A stretch of DNA of 64,000 nt. Source: Bryum argenteum. Taxonomy: Eukaryota > Streptophyta > Bryopsida > Bryales > Bryaceae. How positions within the stretch are numbered: the stretch's first letter is position 1; every line of letters starts with the position of its first letter. The stretch is from NCBI GenBank assembly GCA_037043015.1, contig CM073321.1, positions 40,010,420 to 40,074,419 on the forward strand. Reading direction: 5' to 3'. Of this stretch, positions 1 to 11,883 are shown piece by piece. The notes under the pieces were generated by a model. The model made no database searches. It was not told the origin of the DNA and saw nothing but the letters and a program-made list of their open reading frames with translations. Position numbers and translations under genes: made by a program.

Positions 1-1090
1 TCGAAGCTTTGCAAGAGACGAAATTGTGGCATTGGGTACGGAGGACCAGCAGTCCAGTGAGTAATGCGCATAGGCGCCGTCACTGTGGCCATGAATAACC
101 ATTCCCGTCACGTTCATTAGAAGCTGGCCCAAGCCAGCCGTTGCCTTTGTTGTAGTCCTCATCCGTGGAAGAGCTGTCTTCGCGGTATCCATTTTGTCAT
201 GAATCACACATTGATTTTCTTGAGAATTCCGCTTTGACTCTTCACGCCAAGTTGCATATAGCCGACGACAAAATGTCTGCTGAAGGGCGTTGCACTCGGT
301 ACATTTTGCAAAACTACTCCCAATGGGTTTGATAGCAACGTTATTGAACATGCCCGTCTTGCTTCCGCTAATTGCAGACTGACTAAACGGCGGCAGGCCG
401 TAGCAAAGGTTCGTCTGCGGAAGAATTCAAAGAAACCAAGTTAGATGAAAATCGACTCATTTACTATTACAAGCGAAGCAGACATATTACTACAAATATC
501 TAGACCCAAGAAGCCTCGCTCAGGCATGGGGCGCACGCCCCAGCCCGACCTTACAAACATCTCAATTTGAAGGTAGGAATTTACCTCATTAACATCGGCG
601 TGAACTTTCGTCTAGTTGTTAAAGGCCGGAAGATACTCCAATGTGTCGATTCGGCGGGGTTATCTGGTTCCGCGCATTTGGTTAGGCATCTGATCAGCGT
701 TCTCCGACACAATTGCTGCAATTGTGCCTATAGCTTGAACCGTCCCGATGCCAGGACGCTTGATGCCTTTATTTCCATGCTGACCAAAAAGAACACCTAC
801 CTTAAAGTTCCGAATGTATCGATGGAATCTTGATCTGGCGATACCATGAATTTTATACCACGCCATATTGCACAACTCAAGTCTCATCAGCGTCATCAAC
901 TTCACTCTGACCCCCTGTTTGGAGTGCATTTCTCCACTGGCCGCAATGCAGTACTCACGCCCGTCCTGTTACTCTTTTAGATAGAACAACTGTCTAATAG
1001 AGCAAGTATGTGACGAGGGAAATCGTTGGCAACACAGTAAATTGCAGCAATTCTCCGCGCTAATTTGTCGAATCTCGGTGTCTCCCGTCA
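1..1090 (-). pseudogene. DUF7869-like transposase, copy 1 (partial, cut by window edge)
   Basis: Two exons are readable on the minus strand: about 1,090-585 and 414-1, joined by an intron 415-584 (donor GTAAATTC, acceptor TTCCGCAG). Exon 1 holds ENADQMPN and WYKIHGIARS motifs, also found in the copy at 14.5-18.6 kb (ENADQMPN, WYIIHNVSRS). Exon 2 holds IHDKMDTAKTALPRM followed by GHSDGAYAHYS. These are landmarks of a large family of transposase-like proteins (DUF7869 type) whose acidic residues are thought to form an RNase-H/DDE site. Known from the family: the gene normally continues to a GHTHEDID motif, which here would lie beyond position 1. Exon 1 carries at least three in-frame nonsense codons (TAA, TAG, TAA) with the frame otherwise kept, so this copy is dead. 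The N-terminal part above 1,090 (to perhaps 1,900) is too eroded to read. Confidence 0.75.
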
Positions 1091-1899
1091 TTTTGGTGTA
1101 CAAGGAAATGACAAGACTTTCATGGCACTTCCTGCTGACAAATCAATAGGGAGGTTTCTGAATCCCCCCCCCCCCATATATGCGTGAGGGTCGATGACTT
1201 CCGGCAGGGACGCGAAGTGTTGAAGTGTGTCAGTCAGGGATCGACCACTGAATGCAAAAAAGCATTTTGAAAGGGGCCACTTTTTATGCGTCATAATGGA
1301 CATGATATCACCGGTCATCACCTGAAGTACAGTGACTCCAACAGAGTCCTCAACAAGAATACCATCCTAGTAGGGGTCAATGGAATCTCAGCAGTTGATT
1401 CTACCCGAAGCCATAACAACCCCGTCATCACCCTTCCTACCTCGTGTCCCATCCACGGGGATCTTGGAATATAAGGAGAGTCCACACCCTCATCACTATC
1501 ATCAGTGTGGGAGTCTTCCGGTGGAATCATCAAGTCTATGACTTTCCAAAGCACACTCTTATCAACAGATTGACCGAGGACACTAACACCTACCCGGCAT
1601 GGATGGAGAGGCAAAGATGAAAATAGTGGAATGATCTTGGATGGCCGTAGCAATACAAAGTCATTACTGTTGTCAAGCGAATGAATACCTTGCTAGTTGC
1701 CAGCAAGATGTGCTTCAAGAATAAAACTTGACCCCACCTCCCCAATCCCAGGATAAAGAAGTGTGACATCCATCCCATACCGATACACAATGTCGTGTGA
1801 ACTTCTTCCACTAACCCAATTAGAATTTGGGAAGCTACCCGATGCCATTATATAGAGCAAACGTGTATCGAGGGCTTGCCCAATGCAACTCACTAGAGG

Positions 1900-3690
1900 T
1901 AAGATATCAACACTTGAATCTCACGTTCGCCCGAGGTCGTTCGTGTCCTTGGCCAATCACTGAGATCGGGTGTTGCGAGATGATCAACTTGCCGGTGATG
2001 CTCAGCCTGCAAAAAGGGTATTCGAGGAATGCAATGTTAATTCAGTAAGAAGTATCCTACCTTCGATGACTCAATGAAAATTGCTAAGCCCTGGTAATCA
2101 TCTGTATATAACATGTCAATAGTAGTATTGTTGTTACTCCAAAACGAGAACGACTTCCTGAGAATTTATGAGCTATTACAACTAAGAAACCTATGCAGAA
2201 ATGGCCGTAAGTATTGAAGAGATTGAGGCTAATGAAGCAATCTCTGAAACCTTCAAAGGCCCATTAACACAAGATGGTCACTTAATGCAGATACTTACTA
2301 GCATACTCTGATCCTATCAAGGTCTAAAATGAATTCCACCACAACGGTTCTAGAAACCATTATATTCTTAAGCTTGCCAAGTTCATGGTTCTCACAGATT
2401 CTATACAAGATCTGTCCTAGTTTGATTTAAGAGTGCTTACTGATCTTTCAGAACATTTACAACTCAACTACATTGTTTCATAAAGAATGACTAAGAGGAT
2501 TGTGGTCACTTCCTCTGGCATATAAGGCAATCTAGTAACAAGATAGGAATACTGAATCTACTAACTGTTCTAATGAGAACTTCAAGATTGATACTGCATA
2601 TTGAGCAAAGTACCTCACTCAACGGCAAGATCGACTTGTGGAGCAGAAGTCTGTAGCCAAAATTGCAAGTTCCAAACACGTCTAACCAAATTTTGAGGAT
2701 GAGTAGCAAGTAGCCAACAACTCTAGATTGAACCGCCGACACTTTTCCGCCGATACAAAAGAATGTTTCCACCAACTAGAAGGGCCTTAACTCCAGCATC
2801 AACTCCGGTCACTCAAACACATCGTAACACAATGAAATCAAAATACGTAATGTTCTACAGAAAAAGGCATGGGCGTGTGCTACTATTGTAAGTCAGTCAG
2901 AAACATAAGAGAATTTGGAAGACAGATTTATATGATGGGTCCTAGCGTGAGAAATGGCGGAAAAGACTGTGAATAAAATATTTATTACCGATTTCTTGAA
3001 AATGGAGGGAGATCTGAGTGGACGGAGATGTTAGTGGCTTGAACAATGAAATAAAATATAAAGGAATTTGTACGAGACGTGGGAGTCGGTGTCAGCCGCA
3101 CTTTGGTTTACATTATGATTGTCCTGTACGCTTGCAACCGTTAGTGATTGCATAGTCATGTACCACAACTAGTCTTTTAATTTACTGCACATTGGTACAT
3201 TTTGTAGAATTAAGCATGAAAGGGTTGAACGACTACAGATCTAGTTTTGGAGTACAAAATGAAATCAGAACTTTGAGGCTTGTACCGTCTACAGAGAATC
3301 TTACAAGTCTAAATCTTATACTTCTTTCTGGACGGACATTGTAAATGAAACATCACAAAACAACATATCCATAACTTTGTACTTGTCCAGAACAATTGTG
3401 TGAGATGTTGTTGAATAGACTTGTACTCGGAATATTGTTGCATTAACCCGTCAACGTTCATTTTTGTCGATTCAACCCATGCCGAAGTCTCGGAGTCGCC
3501 TTTGGATTTATAACTTTCATATTCAAAACCATATTTATTCATTAATAGTACATACACTGTTCGTGACAAAATCAATTGGATATGATAATTAGAGAATTGT
3601 ATATTAGCTCAAAATATTATTAATCTACTAAACAAAGTACGAAGCAAATTGCTAACCTCATCAAATATAAACAAGATACATATACATCTC
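1900..3690. other. AT-rich intergenic stretch, no gene seen
   Basis: Small open frames on both strands show no recognisable motif, no splice pattern and no repeat to any other part of the window. I support nothing coding here. Confidence 0.5.
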
Positions 3691-4304
3691 TTAACCCCTA
3701 AACGTCCCAGCCTATTTTTAGCCAAAAATCACATTTTCAAAAAGAGTGTCATAGATGCAAATGAATATAAGCTATTTAGATCTCAACTGTACAAACTTGT
3801 AATAGACTTGTTGTAGGTCATGTGGACCAAAATTTGAGTCATAAGGCCTTATAGATTGCAGGACCAAAACATATTAGTGCGCAAAACAAGCTACAAAATT
3901 TCATTATTTTCACTTTAGAGTGGAAAATCTACCAACAAATTTACTCTTATGAATAAATCTCCAATTAGAAAGTTGTTCATCTTCATCTTATTAGTACCTC
4001 TTGGTATAAAAAAATCATCAAAATAATTACTTGGCTCAAAAAATACCCTTGCAATGGTGAAAAGTACCCAAAAATTTACATATAGTCCAAAACTAGTCCC
4101 TATGCACTCAACTCTATGCCTTATCTACGAAACATCTTCGATTTGGTCAAGATTTGTACCACTGAGAGTAGACTCTATTTAGAATCCATCCAAAAAAATA
4201 AAGTTGAAATCTAATGGTAGATGAAAAAGATATAGCTGTTCAAAAATCATTCATTTTTTTACTTTTTTCATTGTCGAAACATCAATGAAAATAACGGGTA
4301 TTTA
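3691..4304. mobile_element. Possible TTAA-flanked MITE (piggyBac-like ends)
   Basis: The left end reads TTAACCCCTAAACGTCCC, very close to the end of the better-supported MITE at 50,398 (TTAACCCCTAAACGCCC). Both have AT-rich interiors and share ATCCATCCAAAAAA. The right end is uncertain: the best candidate is ACGGGTATTTAA near 4,304, a poor inverted match. The element may be truncated or older than the one at 50.4 kb. Confidence 0.3.
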
Positions 4305-4525
4305 ACTAATTATGGACAATTTGACAGTCCAGAAATCAATCAGCTTCCGTCTGACAGACCTTAGAGGCGCAAAACATAACAAGAAAGGCAAAATATCTAA
4401 ATGAGAGAAAATAATAGCAAACCGCAGAATCTAAAGATGAATACACTAATAGAGTAGGAAACAAGTCCTTTTCATTAAAGGAATAAACAATTATTCCAAA
4501 TGAAGCTGGACCCACTAATAGGTGG

Positions 4526-4909
4526 TATCGGCGCCCAGCCGACAGCTCTAACTTTGCTTCAATAAATATTACAACACCCTATTCATTCTTCGGCAACACC
4601 AGGAACTGAAACAGAACATAAATATAACATAGGTAAATTGCAGGGGTGTCAGATCGCAGCCGATAAGCAGCAATGCGACTCCATCACCGGCTTCCTTCTT
4701 TCTCGCGCTCCAAGTTCAACAATCGAGGATACACTTCCTTGGACAATCTCAATTTGAAGACTGACTGCGACAGCGACCACGAGTGCCAGTGCTGCACCGG
4801 CTCATCGGAGGTTGTGCTGCACCGGCTCATCGGAGGTTGTGCTGCACCGGCTCATTGCAGGTTGTGCTACACCGGCTCACTGCTTGAAGTGTCGGCTTGC
4901 AGCCAATAG
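4526..4909. repeat. Dyad copies at the left edge of unit A
   Basis: Three diverged copies of the 19-bp dyad: 4,526-4,544 (TATCGGCGCCCAGCCGACA), about 4,646-4,665 (half site kept) and 4,890-4,909. They flank a 25-bp tandem array. Confidence 0.6.
4789..4886. repeat. 25-bp tandem repeat, about 4 copies
   Basis: Units start GTGCTGCACCGGCTCAT; the first two copies are identical and the third and fourth diverge (TTGCAGG, then CACTGC). The short open frame over it only reflects the repeat. It lies just inside the left edge of unit A. Confidence 0.85.
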
Positions 4910-4929
4910 GCATGTAGACTAAGTAGAAC

Positions 4930-5535
4930 CTAGCAACACTGCAATCTGAGAGGAACACCGTACTTAAGGGAATGAGCAACTTCATAATGAAGTTGACCGG
5001 GTCCATTAGAAAGACTTATATAATCACTCACAGATTTGAACTGGTATAAGGGGTAGATGAATGGAAGGATATCTGTAGCTACATTCAGAATAGTTGTACT
5101 TGAAGACGTCAAATCACCTTGGAAAGGATAAGGCATGTAGCACGCAGCATCCAACGCCAACCTTAAAGCGAGAGGAGAAATATCAACGAGGAAAAGCTGG
5201 TCGGGCCTGCACACCTCATGGGAACGACGCTTGGAATAAAGAGTCTTCAGGAGCTTGTAACACCACGGAAAATTCAGAGGACGATCACAGTACTCTCTAC
5301 CAAAAACAAATGATAGCCTGTCCATCACTACAGAAGGTAGAATGTAAGATAGGAGAGCCTTCAAGTCAGGGATCGGCATCGTACACCACAGTCCAACATG
5401 GAAGCGCTCCAACAACATGGCAAATAACTTCGTTAGACCTGGCCGCTTGATAACATTACGGTGAGCATTCCAACGATGCGTTGGAATATTAGGGTTGATG
5501 TAGCATAGCAATCCAGTTTGCATAGAATGATACAT
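4930..5535 (-). pseudogene. Second HAD/FCP1-like module of the unit A gene
   Basis: A 201-residue open frame contains RPGLTKLFAMLLERFHVGLW, then FVFGREYC, then DQLFLVDISPLALRLALD. This order (RPG, hydrophobic stretch, FxVGxW, then L[VI]D-S-P-L) is that of NLI-interacting-factor/FCP1-type HAD phosphatases, which remove phosphate from protein serine residues. The motif I nucleophile region expected before RPG reads about HSMQTGLLCY, so the usual aspartate is not seen and activity is unlikely. The module follows the HAD module at 6.3-6.9 kb in transcription order; dyads lie between them. The pair recurs at 38.4-39.8 kb, so the tandem arrangement is a feature of the gene and not chance. The C-terminal end runs open to 4,930. 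Confidence 0.6.
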
Positions 5536-6270
5536 TTCTTGGACGAAGAAGTATGAGCAATGTCATAATCCAAACGGCAATCACCTTGAACAATACAAGT
5601 GTGAAATAAGTCAGACCAAAGGATAGAAAAGCCATACACAGCAAAAGAATGATAAGGGCAGGCATATCGGTCTGCAGCCGACAAGAAGACAAATCCAATA
5701 TAAACTTAGAAGTGTCGGCTCGCAGCTGACAGGAGAAGACATCAAACTGGACAGTCTATGAGTAGAAACATCAACGCTATAATGACAAGAAGAAGCCACG
5801 GAACCATGAGCTAAAAGGAAAAAAGCAGCGTTCATGAAATATAAGAACTGATACCAAGAACGGGAACATGATGAAACACTACATAATGAGATAAAGAGAT
5901 TCTTCGCAAATTAAACATCCTCGAAATATACAATTAAGAAAAAGTCTCGCGTGAAATCCTACAAAATATGCAGAACTAGAAGTAAATCTCAGCAATCTAC
6001 AATATCTAGTTCCCTAGATCATCAAATACAATGATTCCAAAATCTATACACCCATGCTAAGGACATGTACTAAGATGGTATTCTATGTAGGCTAACAAGA
6101 GGTGTATCTGCCGGCAGCCGACAACTGGAGACTCTTGAACTTGCTCCAACATCTTGAACACCTTGTAGGCAAAAAAAAGGTCGACCAACATCTATCTTCT
6201 TGTACTGCTCCTAGAGCGGATGAATCGGGAACATACGGTGTTTCCCTAACTTAGCGTGCTCCTGAAAAAA

Positions 6271-6894
6271 CTAACGAATAGTTTTTCCAGAGGAATAGAG
6301 TTTATATAATAGAGGCTGCAAAACCTTCTGAAAGTAAGACCTGCCACTCACATTCTGCTCGGAGGTCAAAGTGCAAGTGGAGGGGTGGAACGAATTGAAC
6401 AACTTGTTCAGAACGTACTTGTAGGGGGAGTCGTCAATGAGAAGCATGTTATGCTCATTGGCAGCACGAGCAACCAGCTTAGGACTCATATCCAGGAGAT
6501 GAGCAATTGACTTAAGGAAGAAGGGCCGATCAGGATTATGAGGCTCCCGATAGCAACTCCGGTTGCAATAGTGCTGATCGAACATCAATCAGTCCTTAGG
6601 AAGGTTGGGACAAATGGTGCGAATGAAGTCAATCTTGGGAGCAAGGTTCTTCTGAATGACAGAAGACCAGAAACAAATTTCGAACCTTGCATCAATGCAA
6701 AAGGTAATTAGTTCCGCAAGACCAGGTCTTGCTCTCGCCTCCTACTTCTTCATAGGACCCCCACCGGGAACTATCCTACGAGGAACGAAGTGAATGAGAG
6801 TGCCATTCACGTCGAAGAGAATGAAATATTTCAACGGCTACCTACCCTCGAGGTAAGAGACGAGTCGAAATGGAGGTGCCCTGCAGCGATCCAT
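6271..6894 (-). pseudogene. First HAD/FCP1-like module of the unit A gene (DVNGTL type)
   Basis: One reading frame from an ATG at 6,892-6,894 gives, in order: FILFDVNGTLIHF (motif I, residues 24-36), RPGLAELITF (56-65), FEICFWSSV (71-79), then HNMLLIDDSPYKYVLN. This is the full HAD signature of the FCP1/NIF family. In that family motif I is normally DxDx[TV]; here, as in a known plant subgroup, the second Asp is Asn (DxNG), which should weaken or change phosphatase chemistry. Three in-frame stops interrupt the frame (6,838-6,840 TAG, 6,742-6,744 TAG, 6,589-6,591 TGA) with no frameshift in about 200 codons. They fit C-to-T decay. The upstream neighbour in the same gene is the proline-rich exon ending at 7,360. 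The function is lost in this copy. Confidence 0.75.
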
Positions 6895-7359
6895 GAGAAG
6901 CGGAGTCCACGAACTCCTCATTCTCAGATTCACTTGACTCTGCAAGAGATTAGAGCATTTATACAATAAGCGAAAGTGCAGCAACAAGTATGCAACAATG
7001 CTAGGTGAGAGCGAGACACAGGGGTGTAGCTAAAGGTTACTGGGCAGAGAGTGTAACAGCTGGCAGCCGACAAAGGAACATTTGACGGCTGGCAGCCAAC
7101 AGATAGCCAACCCAATAAATCACACAAAGTGAAAGAGACGAATCAAAGAAAGTGTAAATGGTGGCAGTCGATACAAACAAGATCCAGCTTCATAATTGAA
7201 GGGAGATGAATAGTGCAAGGAAATGACATAAGGACTTGTCGGCAGGGAGCCGATAAGCAGAGGGAACACTGTTCAGAGAAATCAACGAAGGAGACTAGGG
7301 ATAAAGACGAAAACGTGAAACGATAATATAAAGTCGGCTGGCAGCCGACACAGACTTAC

Positions 7360-8163
7360 ACGGGAACGAACTCGCCGAGCACGTTACAACCAGGAAACTC
7401 TAAGAACAGAAGCACTCTAGAACCTACGATGCTGATGCAATGGCGACAACAGACTATATACAAGAAACGCCGTTGTCTAGGACAAACCTCTAGGTAATTG
7501 TTGTTGCATCGGGGAACCATGATCCGACGCAGCAGGAGACAGAACCTCGTTTGGGGCGTTGATGTCGTATACATTGTCCGGAAAGAGGGCCTCCAAATCA
7601 ATGGCGTCCTCTCGTTGATTCCGAGACGCCGGCGCTAAAGATTTAGCTCTTTAGACTACCCTACGGGAAGAAGACAAAGGAGTCGGTTGCCGGCCGATAG
7701 GGGCAGGCACGGACTGGGACGGCCTCTGAGGGCGACAAGACGCCGACACCTGCTCAACAACGATCTCCTCGTTCTCTGGGGGATGTTGCAAATTAAGCTG
7801 CATCGAGGTCCCTGCAAAGGAAGGCCGATCTGCTCTAGTATCAGAAGCCAGGGATGACACAGGGAAATCGTGTCGGCCGGCGGTCGATACAGGCGGAGCA
7901 CCAGGGATGTTAGGAGGTGTGAGGGAAAGTGGAGTGAGATTTATCTCTTCAACCAATTCCTGAATCCTTACACCGGATGCCGGACATCGTGCAGGGTTGA
8001 CCGGCACTCGCGACAAAACTAAGGGGCCAACGTCGGTCTCCATATCCTCGGCTGACGAGTGGGGAAGCTCAACCCTATCGAGATTAAGTCCCTTCGCTCG
8101 TTGGACAGCCAAGTTGAGATGGTCTCGAGTCCTGACGAACTCGATTACGGACCTCCGGTTTCT
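7360..8163 (-). pseudogene. Proline-rich linker exon of the unit A gene
   Basis: The exon limits are read from an acceptor (CCATGCAG before AGAAACC, first exon base 8,163) and a donor (GTAAGTCTG, last exon base 7,360). The frame starts RNRRSVIEFVRTRDHL and moves into a Ser/Pro/Gln-rich low-complexity tail without recognisable domains; around codon 170 comes an acidic stretch (EDAIDLEALFPDNVYDIN). In-frame stops occur at 7,651-7,653 (TAA) and 7,477-7,479 (TAG), with two more TAG/TAA codons before the donor, and the reading remains sensible across them. Dyads sit in both flanking introns (8,193 and 7,332) and two diverged ones are translated inside the exon (about 7,870 and 7,684). In D the equivalent position is held by a different acidic low-complexity exon. 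Confidence 0.55.
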
Positions 8164-8321
8164 CTGCATGGCCGGGAACAAGAGTAAGACAATGTCGGCT
8201 GACAGCCAATACCCATGATAATCCAAAGTAATTACTGGATAACAAATAAGGAAGAGTGTAACATAATAACAAGGTGTCAGCTAGCAGCTGATATAAAGTA
8301 AAAGAGAAGATGGCATAACAG

Positions 8322-9618
8322 TCCGAGCTCGGTAACGTTACCGCCACCCCTAACGTTGATTACGGTGACCTTCTTTGAATTGAGAGTAGGCTTCAGAAGC
8401 CTCTCAAGAGTCTCATGGTCAATACCGCAGAATCTCTCATTCCAATGAACAGCACCTTCAGGACAAGCCTCGAACCAATCTACTGGCTTTGCGATCCCAA
8501 TGTGCTTCTTGAAAGTGGTCCACCGGTCAGCATCCCTGCGTACCTTTGGGTACGTGATGGTAAGAGTAACAAGCGGCAAAGATTCTAGCACGGACTTCTT
8601 GAAACCCCCCCGAAGACACGGCTTGGAATATACTGTCTGAGCTGACCAAGCACTATCTTCGACCGTCCAGACAGCAGGGAGAAGATCCCGTTGCTTCGCA
8701 TTAGTGATGATCAGCATCGGGATTGGATATTCCGTCCAAGTGGGAGTCGTGTCGTCATCGTCCATGGCAAAGTTGTCATCACTTAGTGCGACCTTAGAAC
8801 GATCCGCGAGCGACCGAAGATGCCCTCTACCGATAGGGATCAGGTCTCTAACCACACTGTACCCAAAGTAGACAATTAGGAGTGGGTCCTTCGGAATATC
8901 GGCGTGGCCAACAGCAGCGTCGATCTCCTGCACAACATCAGCAATCATGTCCGCAAACCGGCATTCAAAGTGAGCCTTCTCAACATCGACCTCCTCCGTC
9001 GTGCCCTGGACGTTCGTATATGTGTCCAGGATGGTGCTGAATATGGGCGGCTCACCCCGTTCTTCGACTTATCCGTCGTTGGGTTCATTGGGTTGACGCG
9101 ACCATTGAGCCACTCGTTCCCGTCGGTGTACTTCTTGAGGTCGGTCCAGATGTTGCGCACAACACTGGCGGTGAAATGGTGCTCCTTTGCCAACTTGTCC
9201 CACTCAGAATTGGGGTATGGCGACTAGTTTGCATCCTTGCACGGAAGCGGAAACTTCTTCAGCTTGTAAAGAAGCTCGTTCATAAAGACCCGATCGAACT
9301 TCTTGTCGGGCACCAGTCCTGCAGTGTAAGTTTGTCCTTTGTCTTGCTGTTGGACTTGATGCAGACGCGATTCGCAATGATCCCCGCAGCAAGCTCCTCA
9401 AGGTCGGAATCACGAAGACCCAGTGTCGGGACAAGGTCAGTCTTTATAATGTTGGAGATAGAGGGCCGCTTGATAAGTCCAGGCTCCTTACAATCGTCCC
9501 CCATGACCTCACCTGCTTCCCAAGCATACAAGACCTCAAGCCACGTATTCCAAGCCTTGTCACCGACGAATACTAATGGGAGCTTGGTGGACACCTTCTC
9601 GTTCACGAAGTGCGCCAT
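8322..9618 (-). pseudogene. GGGNVT module of the unit A gene (function unknown)
   Basis: Overlapping open frames combine into a conserved block: LPLVFVGDKAWNTWLEVLYA near 9.6 kb, then VFMNELLYKLKKFPLPCKDA and SPYPNSEWDKL near 9.2 kb, then DPLLIVYFGYSVVRDLIPI near 8.9 kb, ending VTVINVRGGGNVTELGL near 8.33 kb. The same order is found in B (VPLLYLEEPDFQVWV; NKLLFLVKSKPLPRANAD) and D (IPYDAEDWDNFEHKE; GVLFVNLYGGPNITNIAL). That shared order is my reason for calling one gene. I do not recognise an enzyme fold; the IxNxxGGxN[VI]T ending recalls glycine loops but is not diagnostic. Small frame changes near 9.28 and 9.06 kb and an in-frame TAG near 9.23 kb mark it as decayed. A following intron holds dyads at 8,274 and 8,193. 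Confidence 0.5.
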
Positions 9619-9925
9619 GACTTGAGCCTTCGCAACCTGAAGAACAACTATGCAGATTCAGATAAAAGAAGGCAAGAAGAAAGACTGTCGGCTGGCAGCC
9701 GATAGATGCCACATTCTAGTCCACATCACATACTGTAGTTCAGAAATTACTACCATCTAAACAAGAGAATGATAAAGGGGATTGATGAATGTAGTATGGA
9801 TTTTGCCCTAATCTAAACTACTTACAGTATAGTGTGGTTCAACGGTGGAAAAGCAAAGTAGTCTGTCGTATTGTGACTAAGGTCACATGTATTCGCGGTA
9901 TAAGTATAACTATGTATAAACGTAC

Positions 9926-10508
9926 CTGAGGGCTTGTCTTGCGGCGATTCACTCTTAAACCAGGGATCACTCAACAATCGCCTGCACTTCGTTTTCAGCA
10001 GCGCTACACGGACCCCAATGAGATCCTTTGGAGGCTTCGCTGCCCGCACTACCTTCAACACTGATCCACAGGGTCAATAACGAAGTGCTCCAGCCTTCCC
10101 CCTTGACTGTGCCCAGTCACTAAACCTTCACCAGCAGCCTGTCTGTTGCCAATAAATGACAATCTCCTTTCTGTTCCTTTCCTTCTACCAGCCAAAAAAA
10201 ATTGATATTGGGCTGTAATATAGAGATTCTTGGATCACTTCTGCTTCACATGTATGCTCGGGTAAGCCGATGTGCATGAAGTTTCCGGGATTTCATCAGC
10301 TGGTTTCTCGTGAAGCACACTCGAAGCAACAGTAGCCTCATCTCATGTTGCAGCTGTTGAAGTGATGCGATATCCACTGTCCCATCGATCAATGAAAGTC
10401 CGGGTATTGGTCATGCAGTTAGCCACCTTTAACTTGCTCTCTGGGCCGCTGATGAGAAGAATGTGTACCCATGTCTCGTCTACCACCTTACAAGTGATCA
10501 AATTCCTC
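9926..10508 (-). pseudogene. Exon block of the unit A gene between GGQHT and GGGNVT modules
   Basis: A minus-strand frame starts NLITCKVVDETWVHILLI, passes FIDRWDSGYRITSTAAT, and ends KCRRLLSDPWFKSESPQDKP at a clear donor (GTACGTTTATAC; last exon base 9,926). Two in-frame TGA codons and one small frame change interrupt it. The intron that follows (9,620-9,925) holds a near-perfect dyad at 9,687-9,707. I recognise no domain. Its place in the gene is inferred from strand, spacing and frame quality. Confidence 0.4.
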
Positions 10509-11386
10509 CTGGTATGACACCAGATTCACTCACTGCTGTTAAAAATGCACCTCCGTATTGCTCTGCAAATGTTCTCAAACGGATTCGGAAGGTGCGATAG
10601 TCTGAGATCTCGTATCCTAATCCCCGATGCCTCCTTTGTTCCGTCAGAATCCCATTCTATCGACTTCCGCATTCATCACCTAATATATTTCCACAATCGG
10701 TTCACTGTCCAACCGCCAAATCTCTTGCTACACTGTGACTCCACCCTCACTAATTCAGGGAACGCCCCTCGGCAATACTCACACACCAAATTCACACAGA
10801 TTATGTAGAACACAATTAAATGCAAGAGAAATATGACGCACAATTAACAAATTGCCGTTGCTGATTCCACGAACTCTCGCAGACAAGAAGCATCACCTTC
10901 ACTGTGACTCACAAAGTACCACAATTGCAGGTACACAGAATAATTACACACCAGATGCAAACAACAACACATAAAATAATATAGCACAAGAGATTGAATG
11001 CAGAAAAGCTCACGACGCGCATTGAACAAAAAATCAGAATGCCGTGAAATTACAAAAGGAGGGTGGTTATGCGCGGGGAGGAGAAGGGTGCGCCCCCTGC
11101 GAGAGGCCGCGGCCACTTCATCCTGCCTTGTTCATCCATTGTCTTTTCATCCATCCTCTAATATACTAATTATTTTTAACACTAATTTCTATTTACTTGC
11201 CTTTATTAAAAGATTTCTACTTTTTATGACTTTTCATCTAACTCTTAATACTTTTCCGTATATATAGTATAATATCTATATAAAAAGTATAAATTTTCTA
11301 AAACTATTCCTATAAGTCTAAAAAGTAGGTACTACAATGAATTGTGTCGGCTGGCAGCCGATAGAAATGGCAGAGGTGAACGTTAC

Positions 11387-11883
11387 CTCGAAGGCCGGTG
11401 ACGGCTTCCTGCCTCCTTTGTGTGGCTCAGGGCACCCGAGTTGCTTCCATGCTGCCCTCCCGAGCTCCACGCATGATTGAAAGGATTCCTACGCGACCTT
11501 CTCTCCTATATTGAGGTTGAGAGTGTTCGAAACCCTGCCAGATCTTTGGGGTCCCTCGAAAAGACCGGAATAACTTCAAATTCAAGAAGCTACTTTTTGG
11601 CTTCCGATCCGTAGAGGTACTTGTTTGCAAGCTCGCGGCATGCTGTCACCGTATGCTGTCCTCCGATGATATACCAGTGGACGCTATCGTGTTTCCACCA
11701 CAGCACCTTCGGAGCGCTCTTCGGGTCACTCTCGTTGACCTTCCATATTTCTAATTCTCCGGGTATGAAATCCATGACAGCCATCATCCCTTTATCGTTG
11801 TCACGTGGCGCCCGTTTAAGAGGGATATTGTGGATTTCAAGTTTCTTGCAAATTGCCCCGTAGCCCTTGTAAATGGCCTTCAC
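11387..11883 (-). pseudogene. IIGGQHT exon of the unit A gene (ParB/DGQHR-like motif)
   Basis: The exon is bounded by an acceptor (TTTTTTGAAG, first exon base 11,883) and a donor (GTAACGTTC, last exon base 11,387). It encodes VKAIYKGYGAICKKLEIHNI, then PLKRAPRD, then HDSVHWYIIGGQHTVTACRE. The I-[ILV]-x-G-x-H/Q-H-x-x-x-A pattern resembles the core motif of ParB/sulfiredoxin-fold and DGQHR proteins (DNA-partition, nucleotide-binding or modification proteins). The resemblance is short, so this is a lead and not an assignment. B (22.5-23.1 kb) has the matching FYFKRAPGEN and HFFIIGSQHTIEA. Later, AAWKQLGCPEP in a shifted frame matches B's VAWKNCGSPPF, so one frameshift is present, plus a TAG after EAKK. 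The intron downstream contains a perfect-arm dyad at 11,344-11,364. Confidence 0.6.

Noticed and set aside
4789-4886. CRISPR-like array
   Set aside because: Units are directly adjacent without unique spacers and there are no cas genes; it is a eukaryotic minisatellite.
10998-11267. Plus-strand 89-codon frame near 11.1 kb
   Set aside because: It falls in an AT-rich, probably intronic part of the minus-strand unit A gene and shows no conserved sequence.
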